60,388 nt of DNA from Desulfotignum sp. (GTDB lineage Bacteria > Desulfobacterota > Desulfobacteria > Desulfobacterales > Desulfobacteraceae): NCBI GenBank assembly GCA_011390335.1, contig JAABSO010000026.1:1-60388 (forward strand). The letters are read 5' to 3'. Below the pieces are notes generated by a model, which made no database searches, was not told the DNA's origin, and saw only the letters and a list, made by a program, of their open reading frames with translations. The position numbers and the translations under genes were made by a program. Of this stretch, positions 47,666 through 56,483 are shown one piece after another; within the stretch, counting starts at the first letter, position 1, and every line of letters begins with the position of its first letter.

Positions 47666-48043
47666 ATGAAACAGGTTGATATACTGATTATTGATGATGA
47701 AATCAAATTTGCCGACATGCTGTCCCGGCGGCTGTCTCTTCGGGGCATCACCAGCCAGGCATGTTATGACGGGCTGTCCGGTATCCAGTGGGTCAAGGAA
47801 AACCCCGGTGCAGCCGCCCTGATCCTGCTTGACCTGAAACTGCCGGATATGTATGGTACACAGGTACTGGCCCATATAAAGGAAACCGATACGGTTGTTC
47901 CTGTTTTCATCATCACCGGGCACGGTACCAGAGAGGATGAAAAAGAATGTCTTGCGCTGGGCGCGGCCGAATTCATCCACAAACCCGTGAGCATTGAAAA
48001 AATAACCACCCTGCTCACCCATGTCCGGGGGGAGGTGCAATGA
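47666..48043 (+). CDS. Single-domain response regulator (module B, first receiver)
   Basis: 125-residue stand-alone receiver with IIDDE, acceptor LILLDLKLPDMYG, ITGHGT and HKPVS. No output domain. It overlaps the following kinase start (ATGA), mirroring module A. Confidence 0.92.
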   Translation: MKQVDILIIDDEIKFADMLSRRLSLRGITSQACYDGLSGIQWVKENPGAAALILLDLKLPDMYGTQVLAHIKETDTVVPVFIITGHGTREDEKECLALGAAEFIHKPVSIEKITTLLTHVRGEVQ

Positions 48044-49803
48044 TCCGAAAACCACAGATGCTGCAGAGAAAGGAGTGGTTGACGTTTTTGTTTCACCGGC
48101 ACAACGCCCACCTGGCATCCTTTCACACCTTTTCCAATTACCGCTGTATCTGGATCATCAGTATCATTATCCTGGCCGTCACCTCCCTGTCCCCCCTGGT
48201 GATGGCCACCTTCATCAACCAGCGGTTGATCCAGCAGGCCGTGGATGCGGAACTGGTTCTCCAGACCGAGCGGGTCACCTCCAATGCCAAACGGTCCATG
48301 CGGTTTTTCTTAGAAGAACGGCTGAACGCCCTGCGGTTCATCGTGAACGAACTGCCCTATTACGCTTTGATCGATAATGCACACCTGGGGGAAATCCTGC
48401 GCAACCTCAAGCTGGGATTCGGCGGATTCACAGACCTGAGCATCATCGATGCCGACGGCAGCCAGGTGGCTTATGCCGGCCCCTTCAACCTGGAGGGCAA
48501 GAACTATAAAACCCAGCCCTGGTTCACCAAAAGCATTGAAAGTGACAATTTCATCAGCGAGGTGTTCACCGGATACCGGGATGTTCCCCACATCATCATT
48601 GCGGTCCGTTCTATAAATGCCCTGGGCCGGCTTTTCATTCTCCGGGCCACCCTGGACACCCAGCGTCTCATGGACACCCTGCTCTCCTATAAAACCAATG
48701 TCCACACCGATATTTTTCTGATGAATCACGCAGGTGTGCTGCAGACCCCTTCCAGCACCTATGGAAAAATTTTCACTCCCACCCATCTGGGTATTCCCGA
48801 ATTTTCGACCACGACAAACGTGATTCCGCCTGAAAACAAAAGTGACCATGCCTTTATCACCGGATATTCCTACATTATCACCGAGGCGGTGAGCACCCCG
48901 TTCATTCTCCTGGTGAACAAGGAAAAATCCGTTGTCATGGGTACCTGGCTGAACCTGGGAAGAACCTTCAACTGGATCATCAGCATCAGCTGTCTGGTGA
49001 TGATGATCATTATCACCCTGGTTTCCACTTTTATGGTGAACAAGCTGTATTTAGCGGACAAAGCCAAGGCGGAAACCATGATGAAAATGGAACAGAGCCA
49101 GCAGCTGGCCTGCATCGGGCAGCTGTCCGCCGGCATTGCCCATGAGATCAACAACCCTTTGGCTTTGATCAATGAAACCGCCGGATACCTCAAAGACCTG
49201 TATCATTTCGCAGATGAACATCAGAACGACCAGGAGATCATGGAACATCTGGATGACATTCTGGAGGCAGTTTCCAGATGCGGCACCATCACCAGCCAGC
49301 TGCTGGGATTTGTCCGGCAGTTCGATGTTCAGACCTCCAACGTGGATGTGGAAAAACTGATCACCGGTATTTTGAATTTCCACAAAAAGGAAACCGAATA
49401 CAAAGGCATCCATATCACCACTGACATTGCGCCTGATACCCCTGCCATCGAGACCGACCGGGGCAAACTCCAGCAAATCCTGCTAAACCTTATCAACAAC
49501 GCCTTCCAGGCTATAGAGGCCAACGGATGCCTGGATATAACGGTATCGCACCTGTCCCCCGACCACATCTTCATAGAGATCAAAGACACCGGATGCGGCA
49601 TTCCAGAAGAAAACCTCAAACGGATACATGAACCTTTTTTCAGCACCAAAAAAGAAAAAAAGGGAACCGGACTGGGGCTTTCCATCACTTACGGACTGGT
49701 CAAAAAACTGCAGGGAAATATCCGGGTGGAAAGCAGTGAAGGTGTCGGGACCATATTTACTGTCACTTTACCGGTCAAGATGAAAAAAGAGGACAAGGCA
49801 TGA
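48040..49803 (+). CDS. dCache-type sensor histidine kinase (module B)
   Basis: 587 residues: TM1 (about 36-60, IISIIILAVTSLSPLVMATF), a double-Cache periplasmic sensor (about 62-312; hallmarks LRFIVNELPYYALI, QPWFTKSIESDNFISEVFTG, HIIIAVRS), TM2 (about 315-338), HisKA (SAGIAHEINNPLALINETAG) and ATPase domain with LLNLINNAFQAI, KDTGCGIPEE and GTGLGLSITYGLV. Intact kinase for a small extracellular ligand. Overlaps both neighbours by 4 bp. Confidence 0.95.
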   Translation: MIRKPQMLQRKEWLTFLFHRHNAHLASFHTFSNYRCIWIISIIILAVTSLSPLVMATFINQRLIQQAVDAELVLQTERVTSNAKRSMRFFLEERLNALRFIVNELPYYALIDNAHLGEILRNLKLGFGGFTDLSIIDADGSQVAYAGPFNLEGKNYKTQPWFTKSIESDNFISEVFTGYRDVPHIIIAVRSINALGRLFILRATLDTQRLMDTLLSYKTNVHTDIFLMNHAGVLQTPSSTYGKIFTPTHLGIPEFSTTTNVIPPENKSDHAFITGYSYIITEAVSTPFILLVNKEKSVVMGTWLNLGRTFNWIISISCLVMMIIITLVSTFMVNKLYLADKAKAETMMKMEQSQQLACIGQLSAGIAHEINNPLALINETAGYLKDLYHFADEHQNDQEIMEHLDDILEAVSRCGTITSQLLGFVRQFDVQTSNVDVEKLITGILNFHKKETEYKGIHITTDIAPDTPAIETDRGKLQQILLNLINNAFQAIEANGCLDITVSHLSPDHIFIEIKDTGCGIPEENLKRIHEPFFSTKKEKKGTGLGLSITYGLVKKLQGNIRVESSEGVGTIFTVTLPVKMKKEDKA

Positions 49804-50162
49804 AGATTATTCTTGTGGATGATGAAAAAAAATTCGTCAATATGCTGGCCAAAAGACTGTCCCTCCGCAAATTGAACGCGGATGTGGCCTATTCCGGGGA
49901 AGAGGCTGTTGAAAAAGCGGCCCGGATTCCTTACGATCTGGCTGTGCTGGACCTGAAGATGCCCGGCATCAGCGGGTTTGCATTAAAAAGAAAACTGCTG
50001 GAGATGCTGCCGGAAATCAAACTGATTTTTGTCACCGGGCACGGCGCCATCGATAAAAACGGAAACCATGACCATTCAGATGATATCTTTCTGGCCAAAC
50101 CGTTGAACATCGACACCCTGATTAAAACCATCCACCAAACCATCCATCCGGATAAACAATAA
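49800..50162 (+). CDS. Single-domain response regulator (module B, second receiver)
   Basis: 120 residues: VDDE, acceptor LAVLDLKMPGISG, FVTGHGA and AKPLN. The loop after the conserved Thr carries an unusual polar, His/Asp-rich insertion (DKNGNHDHSDD). This gene has no counterpart in module A. ATGA overlap with the kinase. Confidence 0.92.
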   Translation: MKIILVDDEKKFVNMLAKRLSLRKLNADVAYSGEEAVEKAARIPYDLAVLDLKMPGISGFALKRKLLEMLPEIKLIFVTGHGAIDKNGNHDHSDDIFLAKPLNIDTLIKTIHQTIHPDKQ

Positions 50163-50179
50163 AACGGGGGGACACAATA

Positions 50180-50881
50180 ATGAACCAGCACACCATTGAC
50201 CTTGTGAACAAACAAGGACTGCAGTTTTTCGGATCAGTGAATGCCAGCATTTCCCATGAACTGAAAAATATTTTTGCTATTATTTCGGAAACCGCCGGAT
50301 TTCTAAATGACCTGACCCAGTTGTCCAAACAGGGCAAACAACTTGAATTGTCTGTGCTGGAAAACTGCTGCAACAGCATTTCCGAAGAGATCGAACGGGG
50401 ATTTGATACCATCCGCCGCATGAACCAGTTTGCCCACAGCGTTGATGATCCGGTCAGGGAAACAAGCATCCTGGACACCCTGACCCTGGCTGTCAAACTG
50501 ACCGGTTTTTTGAGCTTTGCCAAAAAGACACACCTAAATGAAACATCGGTTGACACCACGGTTTTTACCAGCCCGTTCCTGCTTCAGGCGCTGACATATA
50601 AGACATTGGGCGCCCTTTACAAGACATTGAATGCCGGCGACGAACTGACACTGATTCCGACGTTCGGTGGCCCTGATCCATCAGGTGTCACCCTGGTGTT
50701 CTCCCACGGGCAGCCCGCCGATCTAACGGATTTCCCGGACCCGCTGACCGCTGAGGTGGCAGATGCGCTCAAGGCGGTATTCAAAAAAACAAAAACCGGG
50801 CTTGAACTGTTCATTCCCCGGACAAATGACTACCTTGCCGCCGCACTTGCTGACAGGCAGCCGGTGCAAAAATCCATCTGA
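50180..50881 (+). CDS. His-helix protein without ATPase motifs (Spo0B/ChpT-like, module B)
   Basis: 233 residues, paralogue of the module A protein. Phospho-acceptor helix NASISHELKNIFAIISETAG with a second helix (IERGFDTIRRMNQFAHSVDD); the C-terminal part again lacks N, G1 and G2 boxes. The stretch ISETAGFLNDL closely matches INETAGYLKDL after the His of the module B kinase, suggesting origin by duplication of a kinase DHp domain. GGGGGG precedes the ATG. Likely a phosphotransfer intermediate; not proven. Confidence 0.7.
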   Translation: MNQHTIDLVNKQGLQFFGSVNASISHELKNIFAIISETAGFLNDLTQLSKQGKQLELSVLENCCNSISEEIERGFDTIRRMNQFAHSVDDPVRETSILDTLTLAVKLTGFLSFAKKTHLNETSVDTTVFTSPFLLQALTYKTLGALYKTLNAGDELTLIPTFGGPDPSGVTLVFSHGQPADLTDFPDPLTAEVADALKAVFKKTKTGLELFIPRTNDYLAAALADRQPVQKSI

Positions 50882-50962
50882 GCGGATCATGCAGCCAGAG
50901 CGGCAAATAGATGGAACATACAGCAGAATGCATACAACATACAACACATATGGGAGGCAGTT

Positions 50963-51457
50963 ATGACCGACACAGAAAAAATTCATCTCTTACTGGTGGA
51001 TGACGAGGTAAAATTTCTCAACGCCCTTACCGACCGGTTGAAGCTCAAATTTTTTGACATCACCCCGGTGACCAATGGTGAAGATGCCATTGATGTGGCA
51101 AGAAAAGCAAAATTTGATGTGGCCGTGGTTGATCTTCAGATGCCCGGTATTGACGGGGTGCAGCTGCTCAAAACCCTGAAGAAAAGCCACCGGTTCCTGG
51201 AAGTCATCATCCTGTCAGGCCACGCCACCATCGATACCGCAGTTGAATGCACCAAACTGGGGGCATACAAGGTGCTGGAAAAACCCTGCGGATTTGACAA
51301 ACTGGTGGAAACCATCAAGGAAGCTTATGAATCCCGACTGAAAAAGAAATTTGAAAACGATACCAAGCGCATGAAAAAAATCCAGTCCCTGGCATTCGGC
51401 CAGTCTCCCTTAGGTATCCTGCGGGAACTGACCAAAATGGATGACAATGAAAAATAG
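50963..51457 (+). CDS. Single-domain response regulator with C-terminal tail (module B, third receiver)
   Basis: 164 residues: receiver (VDDE, acceptor VAVVDLQMPGIDG, LSGHAT, EKPCG) plus a basic helical tail of about 40 residues ending LGILRELTKMDDNEK. The tail is longer than in the other receivers and could be a docking segment for a partner. GGGAGG precedes the ATG. Final signalling gene of module B. Confidence 0.92.
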   Translation: MTDTEKIHLLLVDDEVKFLNALTDRLKLKFFDITPVTNGEDAIDVARKAKFDVAVVDLQMPGIDGVQLLKTLKKSHRFLEVIILSGHATIDTAVECTKLGAYKVLEKPCGFDKLVETIKEAYESRLKKKFENDTKRMKKIQSLAFGQSPLGILRELTKMDDNEK

Positions 51458-51504
51458 TGCCCCGTCCTGAAAACGCTTTCCCTCTTAATCACGATGAGCC
51501 CCTG

Positions 51505-51677
51505 GCAAGGTTCTGTGACTGGACCATCCGGTTTCGCAATCCCGGGCCAGACACAGGATCCCGCCAGGTTCGGGATACGTCTGAAGAGCAATTGCCTTTT
51601 CAGTGGCCTGGTGCATGCTGCCGGGAAGACTAAAAATCTATCCCGTCAGCATCCTGGTAGTGCCGGAGTTCTGGAAG
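51505..51677 (+). pseudogene. Decayed 3' end of trkH
   Basis: Codons 51603-51677 read VAWCMLPGRLKIYPV, SILV and VPEFWK, clearly homologous to the TrkH C-terminus at 42.9 kb (AWCMLLGRLEIYTV ... VVPEFWK). Upstream, in another frame, GPSGFAIPG recalls the TrkH pore motif GPGFGTVGP, so at least one frameshift and many substitutions have accumulated. It sits just after module B, in the order in which an intact Trk system follows module A. The rest of the 51458-51750 gap shows no gene. Confidence 0.75.
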
Positions 51678-51750
51678 TTGCAGATGAACGTGTATTGACT
51701 AAAATCATCCCAATAGTTATACTTCAGGTATTAAGAGGTGCCAATAAAAA

Positions 51751-51999
51751 ATGCCGAATGTAAAGACAACCATATCAATTGAAAAACCCGTTTTTGAACA
51801 AATGGATGTTCTTGCTAAAAAATTGCGTGTTTCCAGAAGCCGATTTTTTGCAATTGCAGCCCGGGAATTTATTGAGCGCCATAACAATATGGCGCTTCTC
51901 AAACAGATAAATGCGGCATACAAAGATTCATCTGAAACTGACCCAATGATTACAAGGATGCATTCAAATCACTATGGAATGGTAAAAGATCAATGGTAA
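51751..51999 (+). CDS. Ribbon-helix-helix antitoxin (MazE/CopG-like)
   Basis: 82 residues: an N-terminal ribbon-helix-helix DNA-binding fold (VKTTISIEKPVFEQMDVLAK, SRSRFFAIAAREFIERH) and an acidic C-terminal tail that would wrap the toxin. Overlaps the mazF-like frame by 7 bp, the usual toxin-antitoxin arrangement. Antitoxin appears intact. Confidence 0.85.
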   Translation: MPNVKTTISIEKPVFEQMDVLAKKLRVSRSRFFAIAAREFIERHNNMALLKQINAAYKDSSETDPMITRMHSNHYGMVKDQW

Positions 52000-52347
52000 T
52001 CAACCAGGGAGATATTTTCTGGATAGAGTTCAAATTCCCTGACGGATCAGAGCCAGGATACCGCAATCCGCATCTGGTCATTCAAAACAACCTGTTCAAT
52101 CGCAGCCACATAAACACTGTTTTTGTCTGCACGCTCACGTCCAATATGAAAAAAGCCAGCGCGCCTGGCAACGTAGCTTTGAACAAAGGAAGCGAACTTA
52201 CCCCAAAAAAGCGTCGTGAATATTTCACAGATCTTCACAGTCAACACAAGCGATTTGTACGAAAAAATAGGCATCTTATCAAAAGATCGTGTCTTTCAGG
52301 TTCTTCAGGGCATTCGACTGCTGACTGAACCCAGAGAAGCAGATTGA
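51993..52347 (+). pseudogene. MazF-type toxin, frameshifted
   Basis: MazF/PemK endoribonuclease homologue. The first 65 residues are normal (INQGDIFWIEFKFPDGSEPG, NPHLVIQNNLFNRSHINTV, LTSNMKKASAPGNVALNKG). After about 52188 homology moves to another frame (SVVNISQIFTVNTSDLYEKI, GILSKDRVFQVLQGIRLL) that ends at TGA 52347. The un-shifted frame continues with unrelated basic sequence to 52328. A loss of 2 nt (or gain of 1) explains it. Either the toxin is dead or the base call is wrong. Confidence 0.85.
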
Positions 52348-52426
52348 ACATGTGGCAGAAAACCCAACCACATACCTGGTTCGTGTTAATTGGTGTTAAT
52401 TTTTGAAATCTCTGCACAGAGGAGAA

Positions 52427-53869
52427 ATGAGCCCTTTAAAAAAATTTGATACTGCAGTACTGCTGGATATGATCACCGAGGGGGTTGTTCTTATTCAGAA
52501 AAATGGAAGGATCACCTTTGCCAATAACAGCTTTGCTGAGCTCAGCGGCGTTGACAACCACTCCCTGACCAACATGCTTTTTACAGAATTTGTTGCCCGT
52601 CAGGATAAGCAGCGGGTGGCGCGTTTTTTCTTTCAGTTGATCCAATCTTCCGGGTCCATCAAGGACACCACGGAATTTTCATTCAAGAACCGTTCCGGCA
52701 CTGAATATCTGGTTGAAATGAACGCCCGGACCCTCACCCATGACAATAAAAACAGTATCCTGGCTTCGGTGTCTGATATCACCGAACGGAGAAAAACACG
52801 GAACAAGCTTAAAAAATTACTGGACCTGATCCCTGAGGTGGTGTTAACCACCTCCCCGGAAGACATTACCCGGATCGTCAATATTTCCAATGCCACGGAA
52901 AAACTGTGCGCCATCCCGTCGGAGGAGTTTATCTCAGGTGCCTTTCACATTTTTGATATTGTCCACCCGGATGATTATGATGCGGTGGTTCATTTCTATA
53001 ATGATATCATTGACAAAGAATTTGATTCGCTGGAGTACCGGATTATATCAGCTGACGGACAGACCAAATGGGTCAATGATTCTGCGGAAGTGATCTACAA
53101 AATAGGCGGCCGGGGTAAAATAGAAAATATTCTGCATTTCATACGGGATGTCACGGAACGAAAGATGCATATGCAGCAGCTGACTTCGGCACTGGACAAA
53201 CTGAGGGTCAGTGAAAAACGGTACCGGAACATTATTGAGACCGCCACCGACGCCATATTCATCGTCACCCCTGAAGGCCGATTCCAGCAGATCAATCCTG
53301 CCGGAATCAAGCTGTTCGGCTTCACAGACCTGGAACAGGCGTTGGCCGCCAATATCAATGACCATTATCTGGATTTGAAGCAGCGGGCATATGTGATCCG
53401 TCAAATCAAGACAGATGGAGAGATTACTGACTATCCCATACGGATTAAAACTGTTTCCGGAAAAATCCGTGAAGTAACCATCACCGCCGGTGCCAAAAAA
53501 GACTGGGATACCGGAGATCTTGAAAGCTATCAGGCAATTATTCACGATATCACTGTCACCCTCCATAAAAAAGAGATCGAAACCTATCGCAGAACCATGA
53601 AAGGACTGGCAGACTCCATCAACAACCTGGCCCAGACCTATTTCTCTTTTATCGGCCTGATGAAAGAAAATCTGAGCGATCTGAAACAGGATCCGAAACA
53701 TCTGGATACGGCACTGGAAGAGCTCATGGCGGATATCAACGTTTTCAGAAAATCCCTGGAACGGCTGGCCAGGCTCGGTAAAATTGCCAGAGACGCTTAT
53801 GCCACCCCCCCTGACATATCCGAGGACGGGTCCAGTAACGAAGGCATGTACTATTTTGACACCCGGTGA
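52427..53869 (+). CDS. Triple-PAS protein with a His-less kinase-like helix
   Basis: 480 residues, soluble. Three PAS domains: about 8-120 (ITEGVVLIQKNGRITFANNS), 135-250 (PEVVLTTSPEDITRIVNISN, ending FIRDVTERK) and 262-385 (IIETATDAIFIVTPEGRFQQ, ending IIHDITV). The tail (about 385-480) has the two-helix form of a DHp domain, but the acceptor region reads LADSINNLAQTY where kinases have VAHEINNPLALI: His is replaced by Asp and no ATPase domain follows. Probably a sensor that modulates another kinase. ATG 52427 has GAGGAG just upstream. Confidence 0.8.
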   Translation: MSPLKKFDTAVLLDMITEGVVLIQKNGRITFANNSFAELSGVDNHSLTNMLFTEFVARQDKQRVARFFFQLIQSSGSIKDTTEFSFKNRSGTEYLVEMNARTLTHDNKNSILASVSDITERRKTRNKLKKLLDLIPEVVLTTSPEDITRIVNISNATEKLCAIPSEEFISGAFHIFDIVHPDDYDAVVHFYNDIIDKEFDSLEYRIISADGQTKWVNDSAEVIYKIGGRGKIENILHFIRDVTERKMHMQQLTSALDKLRVSEKRYRNIIETATDAIFIVTPEGRFQQINPAGIKLFGFTDLEQALAANINDHYLDLKQRAYVIRQIKTDGEITDYPIRIKTVSGKIREVTITAGAKKDWDTGDLESYQAIIHDITVTLHKKEIETYRRTMKGLADSINNLAQTYFSFIGLMKENLSDLKQDPKHLDTALEELMADINVFRKSLERLARLGKIARDAYATPPDISEDGSSNEGMYYFDTR

Positions 53870-53954
53870 ACCAAGGCCGGCCAAAAGCAACGTCTCACCC
53901 ATGAATTGGGCTGAATCCCCCCTTTTTTTATAAAATAAGAAATTTACGGAATCA

Positions 53955-54006
53955 TCCCGTCATGTTTTTTTACGAACGGAAAAAAAACATGACGGGATTT
54001 TTTTTA
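53955..54006 (+). terminator. Strong intrinsic terminator after module B / PAS gene
   Basis: Perfect 18-bp stem (53955-53972 with 53982-53999; core ATCCCGTCATG/CATGACGGGAT) with a 9-nt loop and a run of seven T. It closes the transcription block that begins near 47.6 kb and separates it from the PstS-like gene. Confidence 0.92.
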
Positions 54007-54094
54007 GGCCGGATTCATAACCTGGATTATCCTGAAGCGAATACAAAACGATATATAAATATTATTATTAAATACAATAAGTTAGGGCAATAAA

Positions 54095-54114
54095 CAGACA
54101 ACCTTCATTGTCTG
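54095..54114. promoter_or_regulatory. Operator-like inverted repeat upstream of the PstS-like gene
   Basis: CAGACAA (54095-54101) and TTGTCTG (54108-54114), perfect 7-bp arms with a 6-bp spacer, about 100 bp before the start codon. Candidate binding site for a dimeric regulator. Confidence 0.4.
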
Positions 54115-54134
54115 GCATATAAATTGAATTAGTG

Positions 54135-54175
54135 AAACCTCAAAACAGGCAAAAAAGGTTTTGAGGTTTTTGCCT
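54135..54175 (+). promoter_or_regulatory. Mutually exclusive hairpins in the PstS-like leader
   Basis: Hairpin 1: 54135-54146 pairs with 54158-54169 (AAACCTCAAAAC/GTTTTGAGGTTT, 12 bp perfect). Hairpin 2: 54147-54155 pairs with 54167-54175 (AGGCAAAAA/TTTTTGCCT, 9 bp perfect). They share 54167-54169, so they compete. Hairpin 1 ends in a short T-run and could be a terminator, hairpin 2 an antiterminator or vice versa. Confidence 0.45.
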
Positions 54176-54212
54176 AAAACCCGGACAACTCAATTACAAT
54201 GGAGGAAAGATT

Positions 54213-55016
54213 ATGAAAAAATCACTGTTTGCATCATGTTTAATGGGTGTGGGATTTCTGGTATTGTCACTTATTGTGCCCATGACTGCGGCGGCTGGCC
54301 AAACGCTGCGGTACAGTAGTTCTGCCCAGGTTTTTGAGGCATTTGAAAATGCCAGGCTGAACACTTTTACCCAGGACACAGGCATTGCCATCGACCTGTT
54401 TGTGTCATCATCCCAGTCCTGCGTCTATCGACTCTTGCAGGACATGACCGATGTGGCCAGTTCGGTCCGGCCCCTGTCCCAGCGGGAAAAGAATTTCGGA
54501 CTTGAGGCCATCCCCTTTGCCAAAGATCCTTTGGCGGTGATCACCCATCAGTCCACCCCTGTGGATTCCTTGACAACCGAACAGCTTCAGATGCTGTTTT
54601 CAGGAAATGTCGACAACTGGAAAGAGGTGGGCGGGCCTGATCTGGCCGTCACCCTGGTGGTGCCCGGAGAACAGACCGGGGCCCACAAAAACTTCAGGCG
54701 CCAGGTGATGCGCCACAATGACGTACAATATGATTACATGACCTACACCTCCACCCGGGTGCTGGAAGCAATTGAATCCCTGCCTCCGGGTGCGGTATCC
54801 TTTATTTCCAGAGGCGCCCAGATCACCCATCCCAAGGTGAAGGTGGTGCAGATCGACGGTAAAAAACCCGGCGATGCCGATTACTCCTTTTACCAGATGT
54901 TCCATCTGGTGACCAAAGGCGAACCTGCCGGCACTGTCAAGGTTTTTGCGGATTTTATCAAATCTGACAAGGGAAAGGCTCTGATCCTGGAAAGGGGCAT
55001 GCTGCCTGTCGAATGA
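54213..55016 (+). CDS. PstS-like periplasmic phosphate/anion-binding protein
   Basis: 267 residues with a signal peptide (about 1-28, cleavage near TAAA-GQ) and a type II periplasmic binding fold of the PstS family: [74 protein letters not shown] and [11 protein letters not shown]. No Pst permease genes follow; a broken membrane signalling gene overlaps its end by 4 bp, so it probably served as a ligand-binding partner of a sensor rather than a transporter. GGAGG precedes the ATG. Confidence 0.85.
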   Translation: MKKSLFASCLMGVGFLVLSLIVPMTAAAGQTLRYSSSAQVFEAFENARLNTFTQDTGIAIDLFVSSSQSCVYRLLQDMTDVASSVRPLSQREKNFGLEAIPFAKDPLAVITHQSTPVDSLTTEQLQMLFSGNVDNWKEVGGPDLAVTLVVPGEQTGAHKNFRRQVMRHNDVQYDYMTYTSTRVLEAIESLPPGAVSFISRGAQITHPKVKVVQIDGKKPGDADYSFYQMFHLVTKGEPAGTVKVFADFIKSDKGKALILERGMLPVE

Positions 55017-55448
55017 TTCTGTCTTCCGGGAAGCTCTTTGGAGTTACAAGCCGGACCGGTGCAGCGCATCGGTCCGGATACCTTCTGAACATATTTCAGG
55101 GAAATCGAAATGTCCGAAAGGTGCTTACCGGTGTGGTCATCGCCACCGTGCTCTGTCTGGGGGTCAGTGCCTGGCTGGATATGCGGGCGGCCCGGCAGGT
55201 GGGAGATACCGGCCCGAGCGGGACCGGAAAGGAACTGGCAGCCCGGGCCGTCCACCGGTTCAGCCTGCGCAAATCCAACCCCATGATCACGGTTAACTGC
55301 ACCGCTATTTCAGAAAATGTGATTGAAAGCGAGCTGTTCGGACATGTCGAGGGCGCATTCACCGTTACCTGGAAAAATTTTCCGGGAGATCACTGCGGAT
55401 GCGCCAATCAGTCTAAAACTGCCCTCGAGAGCAAAAGTCCGGACCCAT
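55013..55448 (+). pseudogene. Mosaic remnant: sensor N-terminus joined to sigma-54 activator fragment
   Basis: Starts in ATGA overlap with the PstS-like gene. Residues about 1-62 include one membrane helix ([20 protein letters not shown]), as at the start of a sensor. At about 55203 it switches to the AAA+ domain of a sigma-54 activator ([35 protein letters not shown]), which stops at GAFT (about 55363) in mid-motif. The rest is not recognised. Two genes were joined by deletion and truncated again. Confidence 0.7.
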
Positions 55449-56483
55449 TTACACGGTATATACCAAGTACCCCATATAGCCTGCATAGCAGCACAGCAGA
55501 AGAAAGCCGCCGCTTCGGCGGATCGTATAGTCTCCCCGCATCAACAGCCAGGGCAGTAAACTCACAAGCAGCATCACCAGATAATCGTATACCAGACCGC
55601 TTTCGAAAAAACCGCCGGGTATCGGGATGGGGCGGACAATTGCGGCTGCCCCGATCACGCTCAGGATATTGAACACGTTGCTGCCGATCAGGTTGCCGAT
55701 GCTGATGTCCATTTCCTTCCGAAGCGCAGCAACCACGGAGGTGGCGAGTTCCGGCAGGGATGTGCCCAAAGCAACAATAGTGAGCCCGATGAATTTTTCA
55801 CTCACCCCGAAGGTTTTCATAATCACCACAGCAGCATCAATGAGGACCTGGGCCCCGATCACCACCCCGGCAATGCCCAAGATGATCAGAAGAATCTGTT
55901 TTGGCCGCGATTCGATGATTCCGATCTCTTCGAGTTCTTCTTCAGCCTCGGCAACCAGTTCCCGGGCGTGGGCGGCTTCTGTGTCTTTTCTGGCGGATGT
56001 CTCTCTAACGGATGCCTCCCTGGCCAGCCGGGTTTCACGTGCAGAAATATAATAGTTGAAGACCGTATAAAGAATCACGCCGGCAAAGAGTGTCACACCT
56101 TCAATCCGGGTAATGCGAGAGTCCATGGAGAGTATGAGCAGATAGATCGAAATGCCGAGCATCAAGGGGATATCACGCCTGATCACAGACTTGTCCGCCG
56201 TAATCGGCATCAAGAATGCCGCCGCTCCAAGAACCAGGGCGATGTTGCAGATATTGCTGCCCACCACATTGCCCACAGCGATCATGCTTTTTCCAGCCAG
56301 CGAGGAGACCACGCTCACAACCAGTTCGGGTGCTGAAGTGCCAAAGGCCACCACAGTCAAGCCTATCACCACCGGGGTCACCCCCAGGCTCCGGGCCAGA
56401 TTGGCTGCACCTTTCACCAGCCATTCCGCACCATAATAAAGCAGTGCGAACCCAACAATCAACAAAACAACTTGCAACCACAT
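55449..56483 (-). CDS. Calcium/sodium antiporter (YrbG-like, CaCA family)
   Basis: 344 residues, about ten helices in two repeats. The alpha-repeat motifs are clear: [18 protein letters not shown] with [17 protein letters not shown], and [18 protein letters not shown] with [17 protein letters not shown]. The central cytoplasmic loop (about 140-195) is long and charged. GGAGG precedes the ATG. Convergent with the mosaic pseudogene. Confidence 0.95.
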   Translation of the reverse strand: MWLQVVLLIVGFALLYYGAEWLVKGAANLARSLGVTPVVIGLTVVAFGTSAPELVVSVVSSLAGKSMIAVGNVVGSNICNIALVLGAAAFLMPITADKSVIRRDIPLMLGISIYLLILSMDSRITRIEGVTLFAGVILYTVFNYYISARETRLAREASVRETSARKDTEAAHARELVAEAEEELEEIGIIESRPKQILLIILGIAGVVIGAQVLIDAAVVIMKTFGVSEKFIGLTIVALGTSLPELATSVVAALRKEMDISIGNLIGSNVFNILSVIGAAAIVRPIPIPGGFFESGLVYDYLVMLLVSLLPWLLMRGDYTIRRSGGFLLLCCYAGYMGYLVYTV

